Shown piece after piece: positions 1-6,640 of a stretch of 8,355 nucleotides of DNA. Every line of letters begins with the position of its first letter. Position 1 is the stretch's first letter. The notes beneath the pieces were generated by a model. The model ran no database searches and was not told the origin of the DNA. It saw nothing but the letters and a program-made list of their open reading frames with translations. Both the position numbers and the translations under genes were made by a program. Origin of the DNA: Anaerolineae bacterium (lineage in GTDB: Bacteria > Chloroflexota > Anaerolineae > JAFGEY01). The stretch spans positions 1-8,355 of the forward strand of contig JAFGJF010000194.1 of NCBI GenBank assembly GCA_016929205.1, written 5' to 3'.

Positions 1-684
1 TCGCACGGCGTGTACCGGCCCGGCGGCTCGGCGTTGAATTCGGGCCAGGTGGGCGGCTTTCGCGCGGCGGCATACATCGCCAACCGCTATCGAGACTGGG
101 CGGTGTCGCAAGGTGCGGTTCACCGGGCGGCGATGGATGCGGTCACGGGCTTGCAGTCCTGGATCGCGCGGTGCGAGGGGGCGACCCGGACCTGGCAGGC
201 CGACCGCGAGGCGTTCCAGGCGCGCATGACGCGTGCAGGCGCGCACGTGCGCTCTCGTGACGAACTGGCCGGTGCGATCGAGGAAGCCTGGGCGCAGTGG
301 ACGCGTTTGGAGACGTCGGGCTGCGTTTATGAGGGGGTTTTGGGGTTGGTCGAGGCACTGCGAAATCGGCAGTTGTGTTTTGCTCACGCCGTTTACCTGG
401 AGGCGATCGCCTTTGCCCTGCAGAGCGGCGTCGGCAGCCGGGGTTCGGCAATCGTGCTCGACCCGGAGGGCAGGCGGATTCACGAGGGGTTGGGCGGCGA
501 ATGGCGTATCGCGCCGGAGGATGAAACGTTTCGCGACCAGGTGCTGGAGACGGTCGCCGATTTGTGCGGGCCGGCGGTTCGGAGCGAATGGGTGCGGCGG
601 CGGCCGATTCCCGATAGGGAGGCCTGGTTCGAGACGGCCTGGGCACAGTATCAAAGTGGTGAGGTGTACGCGCTACCGGTATGA
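1..684 (+). CDS. FAD-dependent oxidoreductase of the fumarate reductase/succinate dehydrogenase flavoprotein type, C-terminal part
   Basis: The gene enters from the left edge: the frame is open from base 1 and the GTG at 10 is only an internal valine, so about 227 C-terminal residues are present. The first residues, HGVYRPGGSALNSGQVGGFR, resemble the last FAD-binding segment of fumarate reductase, succinate dehydrogenase and aspartate oxidase flavoproteins (Gly-Gly-x-x-Leu-Asn-Ser context). The rest is mainly helical, with an AG..R..DEL..A pattern and then a GVGSRGS motif at residues 143-149 of the visible part. That matches the C-terminal helical domain of the family, where a Ser-Arg-Gly motif follows a long helix. 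The enzyme should use FAD to oxidise or reduce a small organic acid or sugar derivative; the substrate is unknown. It ends 42 bases before kdgK on the same strand and is probably in the same operon. The catalytic and dinucleotide-binding parts lie outside the window. Confidence 0.75.
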   Translation, partial: SHGVYRPGGSALNSGQVGGFRAAAYIANRYRDWAVSQGAVHRAAMDAVTGLQSWIARCEGATRTWQADREAFQARMTRAGAHVRSRDELAGAIEEAWAQWTRLETSGCVYEGVLGLVEALRNRQLCFAHAVYLEAIAFALQSGVGSRGSAIVLDPEGRRIHEGLGGEWRIAPEDETFRDQVLETVADLCGPAVRSEWVRRRPIPDREAWFETAWAQYQSGEVYALPV

Positions 685-710
685 GTAGATTGATCGATGG
701 AGCCAACGAA

Positions 711-716
711 AGGAGT
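711..716 (+). promoter_or_regulatory. Shine-Dalgarno for the KDG kinase
   Basis: AGGAGT lies 10 bases before the ATG at 727 and supports that start. The 42-base gap after the preceding stop has no recognisable -35/-10 pair, which fits read-through from the upstream FAD oxidoreductase gene. Confidence 0.7.
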
Positions 717-726
717 GGATAGATAG

Positions 727-1773
727 ATGAAAAAGGTCGTGACTTTTGGTGAAGTGATGCTGCGCCTGTCGCCGCCGGGTTTCCAGCGCATTTTCCAGGC
801 GCACAGCTTTGACGTCAAGTATGCGGGCGCAGAGGCTAACGTGGCGGCGTCGCTGGCCCGGTATGGCATTCGCGCCGAATTTGTGACGCGATTGCCGGAC
901 AATGATCTCGGCGATGCGTGCATCGGGTATCTGCGCCAGCACGGCATCGGGACCGAGTACATTGCGCGCGGCGGCGAGCGGCTGGGGATCTATTTCCTGG
1001 AAGCGGGCGCGGTGCATCGCGGCAGCAAGGTCATTTACGACCGTGCCCATTCGGCCATTGCCCAGATTGAGACGGGGATGATCGACTGGCGAACGGTCCT
1101 GGACGGTGCGGGCTGGTTTCATTGGACAGGGATCACACCTGCCTTGTCTGAAGGCGCGGCCAGGGTGTGCCTGGAGGCAGCCAAGACGGCCCGGGAAATG
1201 GGCGTGACCGTCTCTTGTGACCTGAATTACCGGGCCAAGCTGTGGAAGTGGGGCAAAACACCGGGCGAAGTGATGCCAGACCTGGTCAGCCAGTGCGATG
1301 TCGTGATCGGCAATGAGGAGGATGCCGAGAAGGTTTTTGGGATCAAGGCTCCGGATGCAGACGTGATCGGGGGCAAGGTCAAGGCCGAGTCGTATGTTTA
1401 CGTGCTCGAAGAGATGGCCAGGCGATTCCCCAACGTGAGCATGGTTGCCACAACGCTGCGTGGATCGCTCTCGGCGAGTCACAATACCTGGAGTGCCGTT
1501 CTGTTATGCAGGGAGGCGGATGGCACCATGACCACCTATGCTGCGCCGACCTATGATATTACGCACATTGTCGATCGCGTTGGCGGCGGCGACAGCTTTA
1601 TGGGCGGGTTGATCTGTGGCCTGGATCGTTACCAGGATCGGCAGACAGCGCTCAATTTTGCAACAGCGGCTTCGTGCCTCAAGCATACTATTCTCGGTGA
1701 CTTTAACCTGATGAGCGTGGCCGAAGTCGAAAAACTGATGGGCGGCGATGCGTCGGGACGGGTAAGCCGGTAA
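727..1773 (+). CDS. kdgK: 2-keto-3-deoxygluconate (KDG) kinase, PfkB/ribokinase family
   Basis: This 348-residue cytoplasmic sugar kinase should phosphorylate 2-keto-3-deoxygluconate with ATP to give KDPG. The N-terminus (FGEVMLRLSPPG, residues 7-18) and YAGAEANVA at 32-40 form the PfkB substrate-binding region. The PfkB signature near the C-terminus reads DRVGGGDSFMGG, with Asp289 as the expected catalytic base and Gly286-Gly288 as the anion hole. The usual GAGD is GGGD here, which I believe is normal for this KDG-kinase clade. Length agrees with the family. The KDPG aldolase follows, so substrate assignment rests on both homology and context; another 2-keto-3-deoxy sugar acid is possible. 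The last codons (Val-Ser-Arg-stop) lie in the first unit of a 23-bp tandem repeat that fills the spacer to the aldolase, so the C-terminal tip may have been altered by that duplication. Confidence 0.9.
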   Translation: MKKVVTFGEVMLRLSPPGFQRIFQAHSFDVKYAGAEANVAASLARYGIRAEFVTRLPDNDLGDACIGYLRQHGIGTEYIARGGERLGIYFLEAGAVHRGSKVIYDRAHSAIAQIETGMIDWRTVLDGAGWFHWTGITPALSEGAARVCLEAAKTAREMGVTVSCDLNYRAKLWKWGKTPGEVMPDLVSQCDVVIGNEEDAEKVFGIKAPDADVIGGKVKAESYVYVLEEMARRFPNVSMVATTLRGSLSASHNTWSAVLLCREADGTMTTYAAPTYDITHIVDRVGGGDSFMGGLICGLDRYQDRQTALNFATAASCLKHTILGDFNLMSVAEVEKLMGGDASGRVSR

Positions 1774-1829
1774 AGAACGATCCGGTAAGCCGATAAAGGA
1801 CAATTCGGCAAGCCGGCAAAGAACAATTT
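1761..1829 (+). repeat. Three 23-bp degenerate tandem repeats across the kdgK stop and the kdgK-eda spacer
   Basis: Units begin at 1761, 1784 and 1807, each on the pattern GGYAAGCCGRYAAAG followed by RACRAT and two variable bases. Over the 21-base core, unit 1 matches unit 2 at 18 positions, unit 2 matches unit 3 at 17, and unit 1 matches unit 3 at 18. Every difference is a transition. The kdgK TAA (1771-1773) lies in unit 1. A weak fourth copy at the same period would start at 1830 and include the eda Shine-Dalgarno. The units probably arose by slippage duplication of the end of kdgK; a role in the mRNA is unproven. Confidence 0.85.
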
Positions 1830-1833
1830 GGAA

Positions 1834-1838
1834 AGGAG
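1834..1838 (+). promoter_or_regulatory. Shine-Dalgarno that sets the KDPG aldolase start
   Basis: AGGAG lies 7 bases before the ATG at 1846. The open frame extends upstream to a TTG at 1828, but that codon would put this site inside the gene, so 1846 is preferred. Confidence 0.8.
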
Positions 1839-1845
1839 AAAAACC

Positions 1846-2514
1846 ATGGCTCGTTTTAGTCGAATGCACGTATTGAACACAATGTATGAAACAGGGCTGG
1901 TGCCGATCTTTTACAATGCGGACCTGAACATCTCCAAGGAGGTGATCAAGGCCTGTGTGGCAGGTGGGGCCAAGATTGTCGAGTTTACCAATCGTGGCGA
2001 CCGGGCGTGGAATGTGTTTACGGCATTGGTCACGTTCCTGGAAAAGGAAGCGCCGGATGTGATCATGGGCGTCGGATCGGTGATCGATGCGCCGACGGCG
2101 GCGATGTACATTTCGAGCGGGGCCAATTTCGTCGTGTCTCCGGTGCTGGTGCCCGAGACGGCCAAGCTGTGCAACCGGCACAAGGTGTCCTATCATCCTG
2201 GCTGCGGCACGGTCAGCGAGATTTCCGAGGCCGAAGAGTTAGGGTGTGAGATCGTCAAGATCTTTCCCGGCGGCGAGATTGGCGGCCCGGGCTTTATCAA
2301 GGCGATCAAGGGCCCCATGCCATGGGCCAGCATTTTGCCAACGGGCGGGGTTTCGCTGGAGAACGCCGAGGAGTGGATACAGGCTGGCGCGGCTTGCCTG
2401 GGTATGGGCAGCCAGTTGATCCGCAAGGACTGGGTTGCGGCAGGCGATTACGATCTGATCCGCGAGAACGTCGCATCGGTGCTCAGACTGATTCAAGAAG
2501 CGAGAAAGGTATGA
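1846..2514 (+). CDS. eda: KDPG aldolase (2-dehydro-3-deoxy-6-phosphogluconate aldolase, class I)
   Basis: This 222-residue cytoplasmic aldolase should cleave KDPG to pyruvate and glyceraldehyde 3-phosphate; some relatives also act on 4-hydroxy-2-oxoglutarate. It is a single TIM-barrel domain of the usual length. Visible landmarks are VEFTNRG (residues 45-51), with Glu46 as the likely acid/base and Arg50 contacting substrate; [11 protein letters not shown] (75-85); HPGCGT (117-122), where family members usually read PGxx[13 protein letters not shown] (135-143), with Lys138 as the Schiff-base lysine; and a phosphate-binding LPTGGV loop followed by the late glycines. The start at 1846 is chosen for its Shine-Dalgarno. 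The stop codon overlaps the next ATG in ATGA, so the aldolase is translationally coupled to the flavin oxidoreductase. With kdgK it forms the lower Entner-Doudoroff/uronate branch. Confidence 0.92.
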   Translation: MARFSRMHVLNTMYETGLVPIFYNADLNISKEVIKACVAGGAKIVEFTNRGDRAWNVFTALVTFLEKEAPDVIMGVGSVIDAPTAAMYISSGANFVVSPVLVPETAKLCNRHKVSYHPGCGTVSEISEAEELGCEIVKIFPGGEIGGPGFIKAIKGPMPWASILPTGGVSLENAEEWIQAGAACLGMGSQLIRKDWVAAGDYDLIRENVASVLRLIQEARKV

Positions 2515-3944
2515 ACTATCGTCGGATATTATCTTTGAAAACGGCCGCTGATTTCCGGACTTACCTGGAAGCAAGTGGGATCGCGCTGGGCTTTGATGAC
2601 GAGGTGCAAGCGGGGGTTGGCGCGCCGTTGGCACAGCCTTTTACGCTAAAAAACGGATTTACGATCGGCAATCGCTTTTGCGTGCTGGCGATGGAAGGGT
2701 GGGATGGGACGACCGATGGCCATCCCACCGACCTGGTCAGGCGGCGCTGGGCCAACTTTGGCATCAGCGGGGCCAAGCTGATCTGGGGTGGCGAGGCGGC
2801 TGCCGTGCGACAAGACGGCCGCGCCAATCCCAACCAGTTGATGATCGTCGATGAGACGGTCGACGACATTGCCGCACTGCGACAGGTGCTGGTTGATGCT
2901 CACCAGGAGCGATTTGGTCGTGTCGATGACCTGTACATTGGCCTGCAATTGACACATTCGGGACGTTTTTGCCGGCCTTATACCAATGCCGGTCTAGCGC
3001 CCAAGATCCTGTACCACCATCCGGTTTTGGATCGTAAATTTGGCGTCGATCCGGACCTGCCGGTGATGACCGACGATGAAATCGATGAACTGGTGGGGCA
3101 GTTCGCCCATGCCGCCGTGCTGGCGCAGCGCGCGGGCTTTTGTTTTGTCGACATCAAGCACTGTCACGGCTACCTGGGCCACGAATTTCTCAGTGCGATC
3201 GATCGGCCGGGCAAGTACGGAGGCCATTTCGAGGGACGCACGCGTTTCTTGCGGCAGGTCGTAGCCGGTATTCGCAAAGCAGCCCCTGGCCTGGCGATCG
3301 GCGTGCGGCTGAGCGCGTTTGATTTCGTGCCCTTTAAGCCTGGACCGGACGGCGTTGGCGAGCCGGAAGCATGGGGAGAGGGCGCGTACAGGTACGCGTT
3401 CGGGGGAGATGGCAGCGGGGTCGGCATCGATTTGACCGAGCCGGCAGCGTTTATGGATCTGCTGCAATCGCTCGATATCGAGCTGGTGTGTATCACCGGG
3501 GGCAGCCCATATTATACGCCGCACATTCAGCGCCCGGCTATGTTCCCGCCTTCCGATGGATACCAGCCTCCGGAGGATCCGTTGCGCGGCGTGGCCCGGC
3601 ATGTCGACGTGGTATCCGAACTCAAGCGCCGGCATCCCGATTTGGCCTTTGTTGGCTCGGCCTATTCCTATTTGCAGGAATGGCTGCCCAACGTGGCTCA
3701 ATACGCAGTGCGCACAGGGGCGGCCGATTTTGTCGGGTACGGGCGAATGGTTCTGCCTTATCCCGACATGGCGAGCGACATTCTCGAGGGACGGCCGCTG
3801 GAGCGCAGACGGATCTGCCGCACGTTTAGCGATTGCACGACTGCACCGCGCAAAGGGATGGTGTCGGGCTGCTACCCGTTGGACACGTTTTACAAAGAAC
3901 GTCCCGAGTATGCCAGGCTGGTCGAGATCAAGCGCGAGCTCTAG
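2511..3944 (+). CDS. NADH:flavin oxidoreductase, Old Yellow Enzyme family
   Basis: This 477-residue FMN enzyme is a single large (beta/alpha)8 barrel. Landmarks in order: QLTHSGR (146-152), the flavin-contacting segment; [13 protein letters not shown] (214-226), which aligns with the OYE catalytic region where paired polar residues hold the substrate carbonyl; [15 protein letters not shown] (232-246), the family's R-x-x-x-YGG-x-x-x-x-R pattern; and [12 protein letters not shown] (408-419), the FMN phosphate loop. The C-terminus has Cys436, Cys442 and Cys454, which do not match the CxxC-type iron-sulphur motif of dienoyl-CoA reductase-like members. It is longer than classical OYEs and lacks the extra FAD/NAD domain of the 2,4-dienoyl-CoA reductase group. 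It probably reduces an activated C=C bond or a related carbonyl, substrate unknown. A longer in-frame start at 2322 lies wholly inside eda; the ATG at 2511 in the ATGA overlap is preferred. Confidence 0.85.
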   Translation: MNYRRILSLKTAADFRTYLEASGIALGFDDEVQAGVGAPLAQPFTLKNGFTIGNRFCVLAMEGWDGTTDGHPTDLVRRRWANFGISGAKLIWGGEAAAVRQDGRANPNQLMIVDETVDDIAALRQVLVDAHQERFGRVDDLYIGLQLTHSGRFCRPYTNAGLAPKILYHHPVLDRKFGVDPDLPVMTDDEIDELVGQFAHAAVLAQRAGFCFVDIKHCHGYLGHEFLSAIDRPGKYGGHFEGRTRFLRQVVAGIRKAAPGLAIGVRLSAFDFVPFKPGPDGVGEPEAWGEGAYRYAFGGDGSGVGIDLTEPAAFMDLLQSLDIELVCITGGSPYYTPHIQRPAMFPPSDGYQPPEDPLRGVARHVDVVSELKRRHPDLAFVGSAYSYLQEWLPNVAQYAVRTGAADFVGYGRMVLPYPDMASDILEGRPLERRRICRTFSDCTTAPRKGMVSGCYPLDTFYKERPEYARLVEIKREL

Positions 3945-4028
3945 CAGTCCGTCGAAGAAAGCATATCGTTTCGATTTCCGAATCGTGAATTGACATAGGA
4001 GACCGTTCTCGCGTGGAAAGGCGCTGGA

Positions 4029-4973
4029 ATGCTGAAAATCGTCGTGGTGGGTGCCGGAAACCATAGCCAGCGGAACCATTTGCCGTCCCTGGCGCGTTAT
4101 GCTGATGCGCATTCCGGCGAGATCGAGTTGGCTGCGCTGTGCGATTTACGTCACGATCTCGCCTCCGCGATGGCCGATCGCTACGGTTTTGCCCGTACGT
4201 ACATCGACCTGGACGAGATGTTGGGCCGCGAACAACCGGATGGGTGTGTCGCCGTCACGCCGATAGCAGTCACAGCACGGATCGCGTCCAGCGTCATCCG
4301 CGCGAGGGTGCCGTTGTTGATGGAAAAGCCGCCGGGAGCGACGGTCGCGGAGGCGCGGTCGGTGGTCGATTTGGCCAAAAGGACGGGCGTGCCGGTGATG
4401 GTCAGCATGAACCGTCGTTTTGATCCTGCCTTGTGTGCTGCGCTGGTCTGGAAAAAGGCGCATCCGGCTGTCTACGTGCGGGGCACCATCGTACGCCGGC
4501 GGCGCCAGGAGCCCGAGTTTATGACCGGGACGGCGATCCATCCGCTTGACGCGATGCGCGCCATTGCCGGGGATGTACGCGATTTTGAGGCCGATGTGTG
4601 CAACGTGAATGGTGTGCGCTGGTACGTTGTTCACCTGTCCTTCGAGAGCGGTGCGATGGGCGTATTGGAGGTGCTGCCTGACGCGGGCACCGAGGCCGAG
4701 TGGTACGAGATATTTGGCGATGACTATCGTATGGTTGTGCAGGTGGGCGAGATCGATGCGGGACGGGTTTGTTGTTGGGAGGGCGGGCAGTTGGTGATGA
4801 GGCGAGATCCAGCCCAGGACGAACCCGATTTTGTCCGCAATGGGGCCTATGGCGAAACGACCGCGTTTATTTCGGCGCTGGCAGAAGGCTCCACGATGTA
4901 TCCGTCGCCGGCTCAAGTGCTGCAATCGGTTGAGTTGTGCCACGCAGTTGAAGACCAATGGAGAAAGTGCTAG
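4029..4973 (+). CDS. Gfo/Idh/MocA family NAD(P)-dependent oxidoreductase
   Basis: This 314-residue cytoplasmic dehydrogenase should act on a sugar, inositol or sugar-acid type substrate. It has an N-terminal Rossmann fold starting at once (VVVGAGNHSQRNHLP, residues 5-19), the family MEKPP motif at 98-102 with catalytic Lys100, and GTAIHPLD with His171 and Asp174 as the probable catalytic pair in the alpha/beta C-terminal domain. It is slightly shorter than the common 330-380 residues. No in-frame start exists upstream before a stop at 3996, and GGAAAGG at 4015-4021 sits 7 bases before the ATG. It follows the flavin oxidoreductase by 84 bases and precedes the Nudix gene by 3, so it probably belongs to the same transcript. 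Substrate cannot be assigned; context suggests a step feeding the KDG/KDPG route or 3-keto sugar chemistry. Confidence 0.85.
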   Translation: MLKIVVVGAGNHSQRNHLPSLARYADAHSGEIELAALCDLRHDLASAMADRYGFARTYIDLDEMLGREQPDGCVAVTPIAVTARIASSVIRARVPLLMEKPPGATVAEARSVVDLAKRTGVPVMVSMNRRFDPALCAALVWKKAHPAVYVRGTIVRRRRQEPEFMTGTAIHPLDAMRAIAGDVRDFEADVCNVNGVRWYVVHLSFESGAMGVLEVLPDAGTEAEWYEIFGDDYRMVVQVGEIDAGRVCCWEGGQLVMRRDPAQDEPDFVRNGAYGETTAFISALAEGSTMYPSPAQVLQSVELCHAVEDQWRKC

Positions 4974-4976
4974 TCT

Positions 4977-5522
4977 ATGCAACCCTGGAAAACCCGTTCG
5001 CGACGCACAATTTTGGATCGAGGCAAGTTTCTGGTCGTCGAAGAGCACAGCGTCGAGCTGCCGGACGGTCGGGTGATCGACGGTTGGCCATGGGTGATTT
5101 CGCCCGACTTTGTCAACGTGGTCGCCGTGACACCACAAGGTGAACTGTTGTGCTTTCGCCAGACCAAGTACGCGGTGGAAGGCGTCTCGTTTTCGGTCGT
5201 GGGAGGATATATCGAAGAAGGTGAAAATCCGCTAACTGCCGCTCAACGCGAGCTGTTGGAAGAAACCGGCTACCAGGCCGATGAGTGGACAGCGTTGGGC
5301 TGCTACCCGGTGGATGGCAACCGCGGAGCGGGCAAAGCGCATTTTTTCCTGGCCCGGGGAGCGCGACCCGTTGCCGAGATCGACGCCGATGACCTGGAAG
5401 AACAACAGTTGCTGTTGTTAAGTCGTTTCGAGGTCGAGACTGCGCTGCTGTCCGGCGAGTTCAAACTCTTGCCGTGGGCAGCGATCGTGGGTCTGGCCCT
5501 GCATCACCTGGATCGTTCTTGA
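4977..5522 (+). CDS. Nudix hydrolase, ADP-ribose pyrophosphatase-like
   Basis: This 181-residue cytoplasmic hydrolase should split a nucleoside diphosphate linked to another group, most likely ADP-ribose or a related nucleotide sugar. The complete Nudix box G-x5-E-x7-RELLEETGY occupies residues 77-99, with Arg91, Glu92, Glu95 and Glu96 as the metal-binding core. An antiparallel beta sheet precedes it (WVISPDFVNVVAVTPQGELL, about 38-57), and the C-terminal half is acidic and helical, as in ADP-ribose pyrophosphatases. Just before the box the sequence is SVVGG rather than the PGG or PAG usually seen there, so specificity may differ. The start lies 3 bases after the upstream TAG, with GGAGAA at 4960-4965 as ribosome site. 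It closes the redox/sugar-acid block and is followed by a terminator. It may remove nucleotide by-products of NAD turnover, but that is only a guess. Confidence 0.85.
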   Translation: MQPWKTRSRRTILDRGKFLVVEEHSVELPDGRVIDGWPWVISPDFVNVVAVTPQGELLCFRQTKYAVEGVSFSVVGGYIEEGENPLTAAQRELLEETGYQADEWTALGCYPVDGNRGAGKAHFFLARGARPVAEIDADDLEEQQLLLLSRFEVETALLSGEFKLLPWAAIVGLALHHLDRS

Positions 5523-5557
5523 ATTTTCTGCGACAAAGCCGAGCTGTTTTGCGTAAA

Positions 5558-5597
5558 AGAGTTGGTGGCCAATCATAAGGCACCAACTCTATTGTTT
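5558..5597 (+). terminator. Intrinsic terminator after the Nudix gene
   Basis: AGAGTTGGT (5558-5566), a bulged G, and GCC (5568-5570) pair with GGC (5579-5581) and ACCAACTCT (5582-5590) around an 8-base loop. This gives 12 base pairs. The stem is followed by ATTGTTTT and preceded by an A-run, so it may work in both directions, though the nearest minus-strand gene ends at 5945. It lies 35 bases after the Nudix stop, a natural end for the plus-strand operon. Confidence 0.8.
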
Positions 5598-5603
5598 TGG
5601 GGG

Positions 5604-5630
5604 ATAGGCCGGAATGACATTCCGACCTAT
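5604..5630. repeat. 27-bp near-perfect palindrome upstream of the small membrane protein gene
   Basis: ATAGGCCGGAATG (5604-5616) and CATTCCGACCTAT (5618-5630) are reverse complements except for one pair, around a single central A. The almost absent loop fits a dimeric repressor site or a dispersed palindromic repeat better than a terminator, and no T-run follows. Its right end overlaps TATGAT at 5628-5633, a possible -10 box, but I see no good -35 at the right distance. Confidence 0.75.
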
Positions 5631-5662
5631 GATGTCGTAAAAGTGTGGGAAGGAGAATCGGT

Positions 5663-5923
5663 ATGGGACTGCTCTCGTGGATTGTTTTTGGCGCGATTGC
5701 CGGCTGGGTTGCCAGTCTTTTGTTGGGTCGAGGACGGCGAATGGGCTGCCTGGCCAACGTGATTGCCGGCGTTCTTGGGGCTGTTCTGGGCGGCGTGTTG
5801 ATGAATCTGTTAGGTTCTTATGGTGTCACCGGGTTCAACCTGCGCAGCTTTGGCGTTGCCGTTTTGGGGTCGATCGTTTTCCTCGGCGTGACCGGCTGGT
5901 GGTCTCAGCGGCGCAAGGATTAG
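5663..5923 (+). CDS. Small three-helix membrane protein, GlsB/YeaQ/YmgE family
   Basis: This 86-residue inner-membrane protein has helices at about 3-21, 30-50 and 62-80 and ends in a basic tail (QRRKD). Glycine-rich features typical of the family are GAIAGWVASLLL in the first helix, GCLANVIAGVLGAVLGG in the second, and a third helix containing GSIVFLGVTGW. The family is often annotated as transglycosylase-associated and is linked to stress responses in several bacteria, but its biochemical role is not settled. AAGGAGA at 5650-5656, 7 bases upstream, selects the ATG at 5663 over the in-frame ATG at 5645. It stands alone between a terminator and a convergent gene, so it probably has its own promoter in 5598-5650. 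Confidence 0.8.
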   Translation: MGLLSWIVFGAIAGWVASLLLGRGRRMGCLANVIAGVLGAVLGGVLMNLLGSYGVTGFNLRSFGVAVLGSIVFLGVTGWWSQRRKD

Positions 5924-5933
5924 GTCGCCGCTG
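5906..5933. terminator. GC-rich hairpin across the convergent gene junction
   Basis: CAGCGGCG (5906-5913) pairs perfectly with CGCCGCTG (5926-5933) around a 12-base loop that contains the TAG stop of the small membrane protein. No T-run follows on either strand, so it is not a standard intrinsic terminator. Its place between two convergent stops 21 bases apart makes a two-way stop or 3'-end stabiliser plausible. Confidence 0.4.
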
Positions 5934-5944
5934 TTGAGAAGGGG

Positions 5945-6637
5945 CTATGTGATGTCCAGCAAGCCGCGTTTGATGGCGAGGACGACGGCGTGGGTGCGGT
6001 CGTTGGCGTGGAGCTTGGAGAGAATTTCGCTGACGTAATTCTTGACTGTGCCTTCACTGAGGTGCAGGCGCTGGGCGATGCCGGCGTTGGTCAGTCCTTC
6101 GGTGAGCAGTTTGAGGATGGTTTCTTCGCGCGGCGTCAGTTCTTCGAGCGATGCCCAATCCTCTTTTTCGGGCAACTGGTCGGGCGGCGGCGTTCGGCGG
6201 TGGATGACATCGGACATACGTTGAAACTCGGTCAATACCTGAGCAGCGACGGCCGGATCGATCTGTGCTTCTCCCCGCGCCGCGCCGCGCACGGCTTCGG
6301 CGAGTTGGCTGCGGGTGATGTCCTTGAGCAGATAACCTGATGCGCCGGCACGGATGCCTTCAAAGACGAGTTCGTCTTCGCTGTAGGTGGTCAGGATGAT
6401 AATGGGGATGTCGGGCTGTGCTTGGTTGATCTCGCGCGTGGCCTTGATCCCGTCCACCTGAGGCATCTTGATGTCCATCAGGATCACGTCGGGCCGGGTA
6501 CGGCGGGCGAGTTCGATCGCTTCGCGCCCATCGGATGCCTGTCCGACGACCTGGATATCGGGCTGCGTGTTGAGGATGATGGCCAATCCCTCTCGGATGA
6601 GCGGCTGATCGTCGGCAAGCAGCACACGGATTTGCAT
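5945..6637 (-). CDS. NarL/FixJ-type response regulator (receiver plus LuxR helix-turn-helix)
   Basis: This 230-residue cytoplasmic transcription regulator is the expected partner of the histidine kinase encoded just upstream. The receiver domain (1-120) is complete: acidic pair Asp9-Asp10, phosphoacceptor Asp55 in ILMDIKMPQVDG, switch Thr83 in IILTTY, and Lys105 in GYLLKD. A proline-rich linker (about 147-166, RRTPPPDQLPEKEDW) leads to a LuxR-type DNA-binding domain beginning LTPREE at 167 and containing NAGIAQRLHLSEGTVKNYVS, the four-helix signature. The start lies 3 bases after the kinase stop, with GGGAGG inside the kinase end as ribosome site, so the two are translated together. It probably binds DNA as a dimer after phosphorylation; targets are unknown. 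It ends 21 bases from the convergent small membrane protein gene, a possible but unproven target. Confidence 0.92.
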   Translation of the reverse strand: MQIRVLLADDQPLIREGLAIILNTQPDIQVVGQASDGREAIELARRTRPDVILMDIKMPQVDGIKATREINQAQPDIPIIILTTYSEDELVFEGIRAGASGYLLKDITRSQLAEAVRGAARGEAQIDPAVAAQVLTEFQRMSDVIHRRTPPPDQLPEKEDWASLEELTPREETILKLLTEGLTNAGIAQRLHLSEGTVKNYVSEILSKLHANDRTHAVVLAIKRGLLDIT

Positions 6638-6640
6638 GAT

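Noticed and set aside
673..1482. Long minus-strand open frame of 269 codons opposite the KDG kinase
   Set aside because: It lies antisense to a clearly recognised gene, its protein has no family motif, and GC-rich coding DNA often leaves the opposite frame open.
2322..2510. N-terminal extension of the flavin oxidoreductase inside eda
   Set aside because: The extra 63 codons overlap the end of the aldolase entirely and do not resemble OYE sequence. The ATGA overlap at 2511 is a typical coupled start.
3972..3985. Small hairpin CGATT-TCCG-AATCG after the flavin oxidoreductase
   Set aside because: Only five base pairs, AT-rich and without a T-run, so it is too weak to call a terminator.
3990..4018. 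Possible promoter: TTGACA at 3990-3995 before the Gfo/Idh gene
   Set aside because: The hexamer is perfect for -35, but the region 17 bases downstream reads GTGGAA, which is not a usable -10 box.
2994..4112. Minus-strand open frame of 372 codons opposite the flavin oxidoreductase
   Set aside because: The plus-strand protein has all OYE landmarks. The antisense translation is rich in Arg, His and Pro with no recognisable domain.
4146..5138. Minus-strand open frame of 330 codons across the Gfo/Idh and Nudix genes
   Set aside because: It crosses two good genes in the opposite direction and shows only low-complexity Arg/His-rich text.
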